Assembly (NCBI RefSeq): GCF_013166595.1
Contig: NZ_JABKKG010000002.1
Span: forward strand, 462,510 to 526,509
Direction of reading: 5' to 3'
Length of the DNA: 64,000 nt
Origin: Palleniella intestinalis
GTDB taxonomy: Bacteria > Bacteroidota > Bacteroidia > Bacteroidales > Bacteroidaceae
The notes beneath the pieces are model-generated. The model was given only the letters and a program-made list of their open reading frames with translations, did no database searches and was not told the DNA's origin. Shown here one piece after another: positions 26,268 through 35,074 of the stretch (position 1 is its first letter; each line of letters opens with the position of its first letter). The position numbers were made by a program, and so were the translations under genes.

Positions 26268-26804
26268 TCAGACGGCAGCGGCTTGCTTGTCGAGGAAATA
26301 TCTTCTGTATTCCTCCTCAAAATTCGGTGTGAAGACATCATGCCCGAGGTTGCTTTCAATGTCCTCTTTCGTCCAGAATCGTCCACCGTCAAGCTCGCCC
26401 CTGTCGGGACAAACATCACCGTCATAGACAGTTGTGTGGACATAGACCAGCTCGCGCTCTATGTCGTTCTCATGCACATACATGTCAATGCGCCTCGGAA
26501 CATAGTCCGTCATGCCCAGTTCCTCACGCACTTCACGCAGCAGAGCCGCTTCCGGAGTCTCCCCGTAGTCAATATGTCCGCCACATGCCGTGTCCCATTT
26601 GCCGGGCTGTATGTCCTTCCATTCCGGGCGTTTCTGCAGAAACAGCTCGCCTTTGCTGTTGAAAAGGTGCAGATGAACAACCGGATGCAGCACTTTGCCG
26701 CCGTTATGCGCCTCACCGCGTGAGATGCTGCCGAGGACGTTTCCGGCAGCATCCACAATGGGAAAGAGCTCTTTTTTATTGTCTTTGTTCATACATTTAT
26801 TCAT
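26268..26804 (-). CDS. NUDIX hydrolase (IDI/YfcD-like)
   Basis: A 178-residue protein with a full NUDIX box, GHIDYGETPEAALLREVREE followed by LGM (GX5EX7REUXEEXGU), near residues 82-104. N-terminal FPIVDAAGNVLGSISRGEAH and VVHLHLFNSKGELFLQKR match the YfcD/isopentenyl-diphosphate-isomerase-like branch, but no isomerase-specific cysteine motif is apparent. It would cleave a nucleoside-diphosphate-linked compound. The ATG at 26804 (MNKCMNKDNKK) or 26792 fits; the longer frame to 26996 crosses the promoter repeat. Confidence 0.85.
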   Translation of the reverse strand: MNKCMNKDNKKELFPIVDAAGNVLGSISRGEAHNGGKVLHPVVHLHLFNSKGELFLQKRPEWKDIQPGKWDTACGGHIDYGETPEAALLREVREELGMTDYVPRRIDMYVHENDIERELVYVHTTVYDGDVCPDRGELDGGRFWTKEDIESNLGHDVFTPNFEEEYRRYFLDKQAAAV

Positions 26805-26836
26805 GCTTTCGTTGTTAAATCGCAATTTATCTTTTG

Positions 26837-26910
26837 CAAAGATTATGCAAACCGAGTACAATTGAACTTGCTCAAAACTGCCGAGGTGCAACTTATCTTT
26901 TGCAAAGATA
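26837..26910 (-). promoter_or_regulatory. 66-bp tandem-promoter element, copy 2
   Basis: On the minus strand, TATCTTTG (26910-26903) and AATCTTTG (26844-26837) lie exactly 66 bp apart, inside direct repeats ATCTTTGCAAAAGATAA. Between them are AAGTTGCACCTCGGC and ACTCGGTTTGCAT around the core TTGAGCAAGTTCAA. It drives the NUDIX gene. Confidence 0.75.
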
Positions 26911-26975
26911 CGGATTTTTTCTGACAAATATAGAGTAAGGATAAGTATTTTTTCATTATTGGTCTGTAAAATAAC

Positions 26976-27502
26976 GTGGGTTCGACGAATTTGCAACTAT
27001 CCGGCAGAATGAAGAAAAACGCTACCAAAGCACCGTGAAACGGTGACTCTTCGTTAACCGCGTATGGAGGCTTAGCCGAACATGGGCGGCAACATCAGTG
27101 CGTCAGCCTGAGGGTGTGTCAAAACTACAAAACGCGAAAAACGTATTGCCACTTTGATACATTTACAGCAAAAAACAAGACAAATTCATCATTATAAGGC
27201 AGGTGTCCATTGTTTAATGGCTATTATACTTGACAAATGATAGTGGGTTTTTCATTGAATCGCGTTTTGACACACCCTCCTACGTTCTTCAACCGCTACG
27301 CGGTAGTTTGTAGTACTTAACTTACAAATTGTAACCTTTGAAAACATCGGTTTGAGTTTTGACACACCCTCAGACCATTTGCCAGAGACACCCCACATGC
27401 TGCCATAAGCAGCATGTGGGGTTAACGAAGAGTCACCGTTTCACGGTGCTTTTTATAGCATTTTGCTTTTGATCAGATACAGCAAATTCGTCGAACTCAC
27501 GT
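26976..27502. repeat. Large nested palindromic element
   Basis: Outer arms 26976-26996 and 27482-27502 (ACGTGRGTTCGACGAATTTGC, one mismatch). Inside are perfect 30-nt arms 27030-27059 and 27420-27449, starting GCACCGTGAAACGGTG and ending CGTTAACC. The arms resemble those of the element at 6157-6419. The centre holds the MITE-like insert at 27108-27373. It fills most of the 785-bp gap between the NUDIX gene and the small peptide. Confidence 0.8.
27108..27373. mobile_element. MITE-like element (TIR CTGAGGGTGTGTCAAAACT)
   Basis: Perfect 19-bp terminal inverted repeats at 27108-27126 and 27355-27373 enclose 266 bp without coding sequence. A third partial copy of the end (GTTTTGACACACCC, 27264-27277) lies inside, so it may be two nested or deleted elements. 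The GGGTGTGTCAAAA end resembles those of some Bacteroidetes insertion sequences; no transposase remains. Confidence 0.6.
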
Positions 27503-27510
27503 AAAATAAA

Positions 27511-27542
27511 AAGTGACCTTTCACTGATGCAAAAGGCCACTT
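27511..27542 (-). terminator. Terminator of the second cassette
   Basis: Arms AAGTGACCTTT (27511-27521) and AAAGGCCACTT (27532-27542), one mismatch. On the minus strand the hairpin is followed by a T-rich run (TTTTTATTTTA). It lies 47 bp after the small-peptide stop. Confidence 0.75.
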
Positions 27543-27589
27543 CGGCAGAGATTGTGTTTGTTTTATGGTATCATATATGCTGCTTCAGC

Positions 27590-27784
27590 TTATTCAATGA
27601 AACCATCATCCCATATTCCGTCTTTTGACAAAGATTCGAACTCGTCGTCATCGCCAGTATCAGTGTCACCACCGAAACCCGGACCGTTCTCTGTATCATA
27701 ACCACCTTTGCCTGATGCGGCAAGAATGGTTGATGGCTCCATAGGGATGATTGTAATGGCAGGGGCTATATATTCTTTCTTCAT
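27590..27784 (-). CDS. Small acidic peptide, family Y[V/I]AP...LAAS...IWD (copy 2)
   Basis: A 64-residue protein starting 18 bp after the 1788-residue secreted protein. It begins MKKEYIAPAITIIPMEPST, has ILAAS at about 20-24, then a glycine/aspartate-rich part (GFGGDTDTGDDDEFES) and ends LSKDGIWDDGFIE. It shares KxY[V/I]APxIxII, LAAS, SK and IWD with the peptide at 17469-17678, while the part between LAAS and SK differs. No signal peptide. Leader/core precursor or secretion partner are both possible; function unknown. Confidence 0.75.
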   Translation of the reverse strand: MKKEYIAPAITIIPMEPSTILAASGKGGYDTENGPGFGGDTDTGDDDEFESLSKDGIWDDGFIE

Positions 27785-27802
27785 AATGATGCTTGTTTTC
27801 AG

Positions 27803-30800
27803 TTATTTTACTATATATTTCTTTCCGTTTGCCACATAGATGCCTTTTGGCAGGTTGTCCATGCGTGTTCCCACAAATCTGCCGTCCAAACTGTAGACAC
27901 CGCTCTTGGCATTCTCCTGCGGAACAGTGGTGTAGTCTGTGATTCCTGTCGTGCCACCATGGTCTTCCGCAAAGTCCATTGCAAGGATAGTCTTCTTGCT
28001 ATTGCCATTGATGTCCTCGAAAGCATCATTATCGCAATGGAAATCAACATAGACATTGGTCATGTCGTTAGAGCCTCTGCTCAGATTCATGTACTGTGCA
28101 CTGGACTTTCCACCAATGATGCTGGTCAATGCGTTCCACTTGTTCCCCTCTGTCGTGGTTCTGTAGAGCAGATGCTTCGGATTGCTCTTTGTCTTGGATA
28201 TGAAGAAACTGAACATCGGCATCTCCTTATACTGCAAGGCTACGCTTTCCACACCATGGTCTTTGTCTATCGCCTTGAAGCCGTAGGTGCCAATGAAATG
28301 GTAGTGGTAAAGACCATCTCCGTCTTTAGCATACACCTCTTTCTCATTATTGGAATTGTCGACATCTATAGCATAGACAACATGGTCTATGTATGGGACA
28401 CTGACCTTCGCACCTGTTTCTTCATTAACGACTATGGAGTGACCGCCACCGAGCTCGTCCGAACTTTGTGCCGGGATGAAATGCACATCGTCATTAACCT
28501 TGCCAACAGGTATGTAAGGTTTTATGATGTATGGGTAGCCTCCCTTAACAATGATAGGGTCTGCCTCAAATCCCTTATCTGTCGCGCGTTTCGCCGCTAC
28601 GTATTTCCATGGCTTACTGCCTGCTGTCATGTAGCGGTCGCCATTGGCATCAGTCAGGATATTTTCAGCACTTATCTCAACATCCTTGCCGTCATCCTCT
28701 GTAATGAGGTTGTCGCTGAACACGAATGTTATCAGTCCTCCTTCTTTAGAATAATTGCGGTGTCTCTTCACCTCAACGAGAGTACGCACATCAGGATAGA
28801 TGTCCTTATCCGCTGTCACATCATTGCCATTGACCTTGTATGTTTCACCTTCAGGCACACCGAAATATTCCAGCAACTGGCTTCGTGTCATGTTGTAAGG
28901 GAAGCAGATAGTGTACCAGTCTTGCTCCTTGAACTTGCTGTAATCAGGTGTGATTTCACCCTCGCTTGCATTACGGTAATAGTTGTTGGCAAGGACAAAC
29001 TCATGCCAGCCGGCATATTCAAGGTTGTAGGTGTTGTCATCTGTTAATTGCAGCAATATACTTTCCTGATATTCACCATACAAGCCGCCATTCTCATTCC
29101 TTTCTTTCCATGCATCCCAATTGCATCCGCGTTGTTCACCGTCAACTGTAACTGTGCATTTCGCTTGATTATATGAGCGTCCGAACTCAGAGTGTGTAGG
29201 CCATACAAACAGCTCACCTTTACCGTTCAATGCGCCAGTTTCATCGATTAGAGTGTATTTGCGTGTGACGTCAGTATAGTTTTTCTCCTCTTCCGTTCCT
29301 GCTATAACACGCGGATAATGGAGCATGCCGATGATAGTCTTCTCACCGTTTTTGTAGTTGGAACGCTGGGATGGATGGGCATTGTTGAATCCATTATTTC
29401 CATAAGTCATACCTTCATCGAAAGCTCCTGCCTCACATTTCGGTGCTTTCTCTGCAAGGACATATATATCATATATATTATGTATTCCCCAGAAAGCAGT
29501 GCTGCGTATTTGCTTGAGGTTGGATGAGAACACTATTGTCCCTTTTCCTCTGTCTGTCTCAAAGTCAGGTTCATCCTCTTCTGTCAGCGTTGTCGTTATA
29601 TGCGTTAGTCCTGACATTTGGCGGAAAGCATTTTCACCGATTATCTCATAGTTGGCAGGAATACACAGTGTCTCTACCTGCTCAAACTGGTTCATACAAT
29701 TGTCAGGAATGATTGTCATCAATGGTGATGTCGGGAGCTTGAAACTTGTACACTGGCTGTACATGGCTGCAGCACTGAACCTCATGTCGTTCTGCACAGG
29801 GAATACAGCATTTGAGAAATCGCATTCTGTCAGATTGTCAGAATTAAGCGCAAAGAAACTTGGAATCAAATCTGCCTCTCCACCATCAACATAATGTCCT
29901 TGTGCATCATAGTTTTTACATGGTTTGGTTATGTCATGGAAATTCAGGTTGCCAGTCATTGTTAATTTATGCACTCGGATTTTCGTTAAATTCGTATCTT
30001 CCGGTTTGCCGAACATTATTGCCACATGCGCCACAGCACCACCAGCCGGTGCGTAGGATTGTAAGGCAAGAGAATTATCTTTATCATCAAATGCTCCTAC
30101 AGCAAGGAGGCTTGGACAGTTTTGCTTGAATGCAGCCAAATCCTCCGGGATTTTTGTTCCTATTGGCAGTGCAAGATATTTGATAGTTCCATTATTAATC
30201 AATAACATGTTTTTGTCAGGATGGTCTTCAACCATATCAAGACGGAAGTCGTTAGGATTTTTTCCCTCGTCTGCTTCATTTTTATACTTGACGATTCTTA
30301 TATCCGTCATGTCACAATAAATGTTTTTATTGTTCACCATAAGATGCTCAACATCGTGCATATTGAAAAGTCCGCGATAGCGTATGTGCTCATGCTCACG
30401 CATTTCTACACTGCGATAGCCTACCATTTTATTCAATGTGCCAGGCACACGCTGGTAGCAGACTGCGATATCCTTTTTAAAACCTGTATCAGGAGTTTGC
30501 TCTGTCTTTATACGTGCTATAGCTCCAAATGTAGTACCTGTATAGTTATCTATATTGAATTGGAACTCCTTCGGAAGCTCCGGAAGCTTCACATACATAA
30601 CAGTTCCTTCTGTCACACCTTTGAGAATTGCATCATCGTTATTGCTGAAAGTCATTTCCGACAAATCCACACTGATACAGCGTTTTGTACCTTTCAGTGC
30701 CTCGATGATATTGTTGTCCACAGCGACACCACCTGTAAGCACAGCCACTTTTGTATCCACCGTTGCAAAGCGTGCGATGTCGAATGTTTTGGTATTTACG

Positions 30801-33169
30801 ATTCTTACTGTCAGCGTGATTCCATTATCGCCTTCTCCTGAAGAGAGACTATAGATGTTGCCAATGTCATTACCATGGTTGCCTCCGCTTAATCGACTAA
30901 ATACCTCGTCAACATTCATCCCTGGAGGCAATACGAATCCTGTCGGTTTCTCGCCGTTATTACCTCCTTGAATATACGTTTCAAGCTGTCCGAAATCATC
31001 CACGGAAAGTCCAGTGGAATTATAAAGATGCCAGATTCTTGCCGAACTCAATGGAGCATTATAGCTGACAAGGGCTGCAACATCATCGACATTTATCGGT
31101 CCCACAAATGCTACGCTGAGTCTGATACCATCTTTAGGAGCATTGATACCAGTAGGCAGGATTTCAGCTATTTCATTTACATTCTCTGCAATATAACCAC
31201 CTGCAGTGCTGACAATCCATATCTTCTCTAATCCGCCACCTACGGCATATTTCAAATTGCCGTATTTCGCGAAATTAGGTCTAATTTTTGTACCTGTTGG
31301 TAATATCAGGAATTGCCATTCTACAGACCCGTCTGCAATATCATCACCAAGGCGCACATAATCAGGTAGTGTCGCATCGGTGAAATCCATAGTTACTATA
31401 TGTTTCAGTTCTGTTGCAAGATAATCAAACTCTTCCTGTGTAATAGTATGTTCCTTTACAACCAATGTTTTGATATAGGAGATGTCCTTGCCACCAAGTT
31501 CAGTGGCTATGAGTGATTCAAGGTTTCCTTCGCCTTTTACTTCTATCAGACCTTCGAGTTTTTTTATAGAACAACCTTTGTTTTTAAGTTCCTTTTCTAT
31601 GGCAATGTTGTCTCTGACAAGACATACCGTCCAACCTGCTCCAAGACCTTCTATGCCACTAAGCTCCGGTATATCAGCTATTGAGGTAATTTTGTCTGAT
31701 GCATACAGATGTATAGTCTTGTCACCGTCTTTCTCACCTGAATAAACATATTTGAGCTTGGGGTAGTTTCCGAAATCATAACGCAAACATGTCCCTGCCG
31801 GCAATGTCAAAGTTTCCCAGTTGACAACATCACTGACATCATCAAATACGACATCACTAGAAAAGACAGCCTCTGTAAGATTTACGTTTAGCACATCTTT
31901 CAAAGTTGCAAGATAGTCAAACTCATCCTGTGTAACAGTATGGTTCTTGACAACCAGAGTTTTAATATAGGAAATGTCCTTGTCACCAAGCTCAGTGGTT
32001 ATGAGTGATTCAAGGTTTCCTTCGCCTTTTACCTCTATGAAACCTTCGAGGCTTTTTACGGAACAACCTTTAGTTTTAAGTTCATTTTCTATGGCAATGT
32101 TGTCTCTGACAAGACATACCATCCAACCTGCTCCAAGACCTTCTATGCCACTAAGCTCCGGTATATCAGCTATTGAGGTAATTTTGTCTGATGCATACAG
32201 ATGTATAGTCTTGTCACCGTCTTTCTCACCTGAATAAACATATTTGAGCTTGGGGTAGTTTCCGAAATCATAACGCAAACATGTCCCTGCCGGCAATGTC
32301 AAAGTTTCCCAGTTGACAACATCACTGACAACGTAAAATCTGACATCACCAGAAAAGACAGCCTCCGTAAGATTTACGTTTAGCACATCTTTCAAAGTTG
32401 CAAGATAGTCAAACTCATCCTGTGTAATAGTATAGTTTTTGATTACCAGAGTTTTGATAGAGGAAATATCCTTTCCTTCTGGCAGTTGTGCCAGTATGAG
32501 GTTTTCAACAGATTCTTTAGTACCTGTGCCGTCAACCTCTACAATGCCTACATAACAGCCTAACTCCACAAGTTCCTTTCTCACAACAGCAGCGTTGTCA
32601 CCGGTAACATATACAGTCCAGCCTTTTCCCAATTTCTCAATGGTTGCAAACTCCGGAATTTCTTCTATGGATGTTATTTGGCTTGACACATAAAGGTGTA
32701 TGGTTTTATCGCCCTCATTCTCATCTGAATAAGCATACTTCAGTTTGGCGCTGTTCTTCAGCACATTTTCGTCAGGCAGTACAAAACCAGGAGCAAGCAA
32801 CAAGGTAGCAAACCTGTTTGGCAGGATTGTGATTTCTCCTATGAATTTACTCTCTGTAAGATCGAGTTTGTTTGGATTCATATTCCATTCTTGCATGGCA
32901 TCTCCAATCTTTGACAGTCCTTTTTGATTAAGCCCTGTACCTTTGATTATTATGTGCATTTCATTCCACGAACTAAATGCAGCATTGAATGAAATGTCTC
33001 CCCCAGGACCTTTACAATCAGTATTCTCCAATCCCGGATCATCATTTATTGTCACCGTGACTGTCTTGTAATCCTCACTCACTTCCACCAATGATTTTCC
33101 GGAATCAACGGCGGCATTTCCAATAAGCGTTGCAAACAGCAACGCCAACGCAAGTAATAGTCTTTTCAT
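27803..33169 (-). CDS. Giant secreted protein with 164-aa repeats and a BspA-like LRR segment
   Basis: A 1788-residue exported protein with signal peptide MKRLLLALALLFATLIGNAA. Residues about 215-710 hold three repeats of about 164 residues (DISYIKTLVVKNHTVTQDEF ... GDKTIHLYASDKITSIADIP); the last two are nearly identical. A fourth, diverged unit precedes them. Residues about 1090-1190 resemble BspA-type LRR_5 (FSNAVFPVQNDMRFSAAAM ... VETLCIPANYEIIGENAF). The region 1330-1700 has a beta-rich T9SS-substrate-like module (WYTICFPYNMTRSQLLEYFG). The tail is GVYSLDGRFVGTRMDNLPKG then IYVANGKKYIVK. Likely a surface adhesin or matrix protein. Expression probably starts at the poly-C promoter 240 bp upstream. 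Confidence 0.8.
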   Translation of the reverse strand: MKRLLLALALLFATLIGNAAVDSGKSLVEVSEDYKTVTVTINDDPGLENTDCKGPGGDISFNAAFSSWNEMHIIIKGTGLNQKGLSKIGDAMQEWNMNPNKLDLTESKFIGEITILPNRFATLLLAPGFVLPDENVLKNSAKLKYAYSDENEGDKTIHLYVSSQITSIEEIPEFATIEKLGKGWTVYVTGDNAAVVRKELVELGCYVGIVEVDGTGTKESVENLILAQLPEGKDISSIKTLVIKNYTITQDEFDYLATLKDVLNVNLTEAVFSGDVRFYVVSDVVNWETLTLPAGTCLRYDFGNYPKLKYVYSGEKDGDKTIHLYASDKITSIADIPELSGIEGLGAGWMVCLVRDNIAIENELKTKGCSVKSLEGFIEVKGEGNLESLITTELGDKDISYIKTLVVKNHTVTQDEFDYLATLKDVLNVNLTEAVFSSDVVFDDVSDVVNWETLTLPAGTCLRYDFGNYPKLKYVYSGEKDGDKTIHLYASDKITSIADIPELSGIEGLGAGWTVCLVRDNIAIEKELKNKGCSIKKLEGLIEVKGEGNLESLIATELGGKDISYIKTLVVKEHTITQEEFDYLATELKHIVTMDFTDATLPDYVRLGDDIADGSVEWQFLILPTGTKIRPNFAKYGNLKYAVGGGLEKIWIVSTAGGYIAENVNEIAEILPTGINAPKDGIRLSVAFVGPINVDDVAALVSYNAPLSSARIWHLYNSTGLSVDDFGQLETYIQGGNNGEKPTGFVLPPGMNVDEVFSRLSGGNHGNDIGNIYSLSSGEGDNGITLTVRIVNTKTFDIARFATVDTKVAVLTGGVAVDNNIIEALKGTKRCISVDLSEMTFSNNDDAILKGVTEGTVMYVKLPELPKEFQFNIDNYTGTTFGAIARIKTEQTPDTGFKKDIAVCYQRVPGTLNKMVGYRSVEMREHEHIRYRGLFNMHDVEHLMVNNKNIYCDMTDIRIVKYKNEADEGKNPNDFRLDMVEDHPDKNMLLINNGTIKYLALPIGTKIPEDLAAFKQNCPSLLAVGAFDDKDNSLALQSYAPAGGAVAHVAIMFGKPEDTNLTKIRVHKLTMTGNLNFHDITKPCKNYDAQGHYVDGGEADLIPSFFALNSDNLTECDFSNAVFPVQNDMRFSAAAMYSQCTSFKLPTSPLMTIIPDNCMNQFEQVETLCIPANYEIIGENAFRQMSGLTHITTTLTEEDEPDFETDRGKGTIVFSSNLKQIRSTAFWGIHNIYDIYVLAEKAPKCEAGAFDEGMTYGNNGFNNAHPSQRSNYKNGEKTIIGMLHYPRVIAGTEEEKNYTDVTRKYTLIDETGALNGKGELFVWPTHSEFGRSYNQAKCTVTVDGEQRGCNWDAWKERNENGGLYGEYQESILLQLTDDNTYNLEYAGWHEFVLANNYYRNASEGEITPDYSKFKEQDWYTICFPYNMTRSQLLEYFGVPEGETYKVNGNDVTADKDIYPDVRTLVEVKRHRNYSKEGGLITFVFSDNLITEDDGKDVEISAENILTDANGDRYMTAGSKPWKYVAAKRATDKGFEADPIIVKGGYPYIIKPYIPVGKVNDDVHFIPAQSSDELGGGHSIVVNEETGAKVSVPYIDHVVYAIDVDNSNNEKEVYAKDGDGLYHYHFIGTYGFKAIDKDHGVESVALQYKEMPMFSFFISKTKSNPKHLLYRTTTEGNKWNALTSIIGGKSSAQYMNLSRGSNDMTNVYVDFHCDNDAFEDINGNSKKTILAMDFAEDHGGTTGITDYTTVPQENAKSGVYSLDGRFVGTRMDNLPKGIYVANGKKYIVK
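31450..32433 (-). repeat. Two in-frame 492-bp direct repeats
   Basis: Segments starting near 31450 and 31942 are nearly identical over 492 bp (164 codons) inside the giant gene; the stretch about 31640-31800 versus 32132-32292 differs at only a couple of positions. A third, more diverged unit lies toward 32900. The near-identity implies recent duplication or ongoing gene conversion. Confidence 0.85.
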
Positions 33170-33296
33170 TTTTTGTTGGTATAATAAATTGTGCTACGCA
33201 ATATGATTTTTCGTTTATAGTGTGATTTTTTGTAAGCGTAGATAGTAAGTTCTCTCGTTTCTGTCTATGTTATCAAAGAATAATGCAAACTGAGCG

Positions 33297-33350
33297 TAAA
33301 GATAATGCAAGCCAAATGATATATGAAACTTGTTTCAAATCAGTGAGGTT
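33297..33350 (-). repeat. Partial 66-bp promoter element in the leader of the giant gene (copy 4)
   Basis: On the minus strand AACTGAACCTCACTG is followed by the palindrome GAAACAAGTTTC and GGCTTGCATTATCTTTA. This matches the element's CACCTC and TTGCATTAxCTTT blocks, but the first -7 box is not recognisable. It lies between the poly-C promoter and the start codon at 33169. Confidence 0.55.
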
Positions 33351-33411
33351 CAGTTTATTATTAGGCTATGAAAATATCACCCTCAATTGCAGAGATGTCA
33401 CTTGTTTATTG

Positions 33412-33452
33412 CAAAGGTATATATAAATAATGGCATAAATTTTTCGGGGGGG
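33412..33452 (-). promoter_or_regulatory. Poly-C promoter of the second giant-protein cassette
   Basis: On the minus strand: TTAAATTA, C7 (33452-33446), 26 nt, then TACCTTTG (33419-33412) and CAAT. Spacing and surrounding sequence (CATTATTTAWATATACC) match the promoter at 6530-6571. A leader of about 235 nt precedes the ATG. The rest of the 643-bp gap 33170-33812 holds the element copies at 33297 and 33732 and no gene. Confidence 0.7.
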
Positions 33453-33731
33453 TAATTTAACATCATTTATCCATTACAGAGTGTGGATTAACGATTATTC
33501 GCTTTATTTTGTTAAAAACAGTGTACTTTATTTGTTCTTCCAACATCCATGCTTGCAATGCAAAACGAAAGACGTGATGTGCAAAAGCTACATACCAACC
33601 ATGCTGCAACAAAAGGTGACGGATGCTCGGCAGTGTTCCTGCATTGAGCGATTGACTCTTTAGAGCGGTTGACTTTTATACGATTTGCAATTTTGTTTGG
33701 TTGTTTTCTTGCATTATTGGGAACTAAGTGT

Positions 33732-33805
33732 TAACTTTGCAGAAGTTAAGCCGCACCTCAGCAATAAGAGCAGGCTCTTGCTGCGTCCGGCTTGCATTAA
33801 CTTTA
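33732..33805 (+). promoter_or_regulatory. 66-bp tandem-promoter element, copy 3
   Basis: TAACTTTG (33732-33739) and TAACTTTA (33798-33805) lie exactly 66 bp apart. Between them are AAGCCGCACCTCAGC and GTCCGGCTTGCATTA around the palindrome AAGAGCAGGCTCTT. The second box ends 7 nt before the ATG of the kinase gene, so the productive promoter is probably the first. Confidence 0.75.
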
Positions 33806-33812
33806 CGGAATA

Positions 33813-34952
33813 ATGGTGTTGTTCAATCAGATACGTCAGGTTAAGATAGTGCTTGTCACTATGGCGGTGCTCATTGCAGGAGCGTCGCTGGTGGTCTCGC
33901 ATTTCCTTGTCCGCGACCTCGCCATGGAGGAACAGAAGAAGATGGAGGTGTGGGCGGAGGCGATGCGCTCATTGAACAATGCCGACGAGGAGACCGACCT
34001 TAACCTTGTCCTGCAGGTCATTGACGGGAACAACACGATTCCGGTCATTGTGGTGGACGCCAAAGGTGAGGTGCAGACCTCGAGGAACACGGACTGTGAC
34101 GACTCGGCAAGCCTGAGTGCTCTTGCCAAGCGTTGGAAGCAGGCGGACCAGGTGATACGCATCGACCTTGACAGTGGCGACTATTTGGAAGTTTGCTATG
34201 ACGACTCGGTGATGATAAAGCGTCTTTCCACCTACCCTTATGTGCAGCTCGGCGTTGTGCTGCTGTTTGTGGTGATAGCCATTTTTGCCCTTCTGACCTC
34301 AAAAAAGGCAGAGCAGAACAAGGTGTGGGTGGGGCTTTCAAAGGAGACTGCCCACCAGCTTGGCACTCCGATTTCGTCGCTTATGGCGTGGGTGGAGATA
34401 CTGAAGGAGTCGTATCCTGACGACACACTGATACCGGAGATGGACAAGGACGTGAAGCGTCTGCAACTCATCGCGGACAGATTCTCAAAGATAGGTTCAT
34501 TGCCTGAGCCTGTGGACTCATCGCTGAAGGAGGTCATGGAGCATGTCATCTCGTACATGGAGCGCAGGACATCGCGCAAGGTGGTCATGGTGAGGGACTT
34601 TCCGGAGGAGGACATTGTGGTGAAGTTGAACCAATCGCTCTTTGAATGGGTGATTGAGAACCTCTGCAAGAATGCTGTTGACGCCATGGAAGGCAGTGGA
34701 ACGATAACCATCCGCATAGAACAGGCTGGGCAAAAGGCTATCATCGAGGTGTCGGACACGGGCAAGGGAATAAGGAAGAAGGACATCAGGGATGTGTTCC
34801 GCCCCGGTTTCACGACAAAGAAGCGTGGCTGGGGACTCGGGCTTTCGCTTGCCAAGCGCATTGTCGAGGAGTACCACAATGGGCAGATTTATGTGAAGCA
34901 TTCCGAGGTTGGCATCGGCACTACGTTCAGGATAGAACTGAAAATGGCGTGA
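33813..34952 (+). CDS. Orphan membrane sensor histidine kinase
   Basis: A 379-residue kinase. Transmembrane helices at about 9-29 (VKIVLVTMAVLIAGASLVVS) and 143-163 (LGVVLLFVVIAIFALL) flank a periplasmic sensor domain of about 110 residues. The H-box KETAHQLGTPISSLMAW carries the phospho-accepting His. The ATPase domain shows N-box NLCKNAVDAM, G1 DTGKGI, F-box FRPGFTTKK and G2 GWGLGLSLAKRIV. No response regulator lies nearby. It sits directly behind the tandem-promoter element; its neighbour downstream is a glycosidase-like gene. Confidence 0.9.
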   Translation: MVLFNQIRQVKIVLVTMAVLIAGASLVVSHFLVRDLAMEEQKKMEVWAEAMRSLNNADEETDLNLVLQVIDGNNTIPVIVVDAKGEVQTSRNTDCDDSASLSALAKRWKQADQVIRIDLDSGDYLEVCYDDSVMIKRLSTYPYVQLGVVLLFVVIAIFALLTSKKAEQNKVWVGLSKETAHQLGTPISSLMAWVEILKESYPDDTLIPEMDKDVKRLQLIADRFSKIGSLPEPVDSSLKEVMEHVISYMERRTSRKVVMVRDFPEEDIVVKLNQSLFEWVIENLCKNAVDAMEGSGTITIRIEQAGQKAIIEVSDTGKGIRKKDIRDVFRPGFTTKKRGWGLGLSLAKRIVEEYHNGQIYVKHSEVGIGTTFRIELKMA

Positions 34953-35074
34953 TTGATTCGCTGGGAATTGGGTCAGTACTGACAATTTGGTCAATACTTA
35001 CAGTACTGACAATACAGACAAACCTGACAACACGGAAAATAAAAGAACTTAACCAAAACAATAACTAACTGAAA

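Noticed and set aside
26960..27500. tRNA, suggested by GGTTCGACGAATTTG resembling a T-arm
   Set aside because: The sequence is part of a perfect inverted repeat and no cloverleaf can be drawn. No tRNA was found anywhere in the window.
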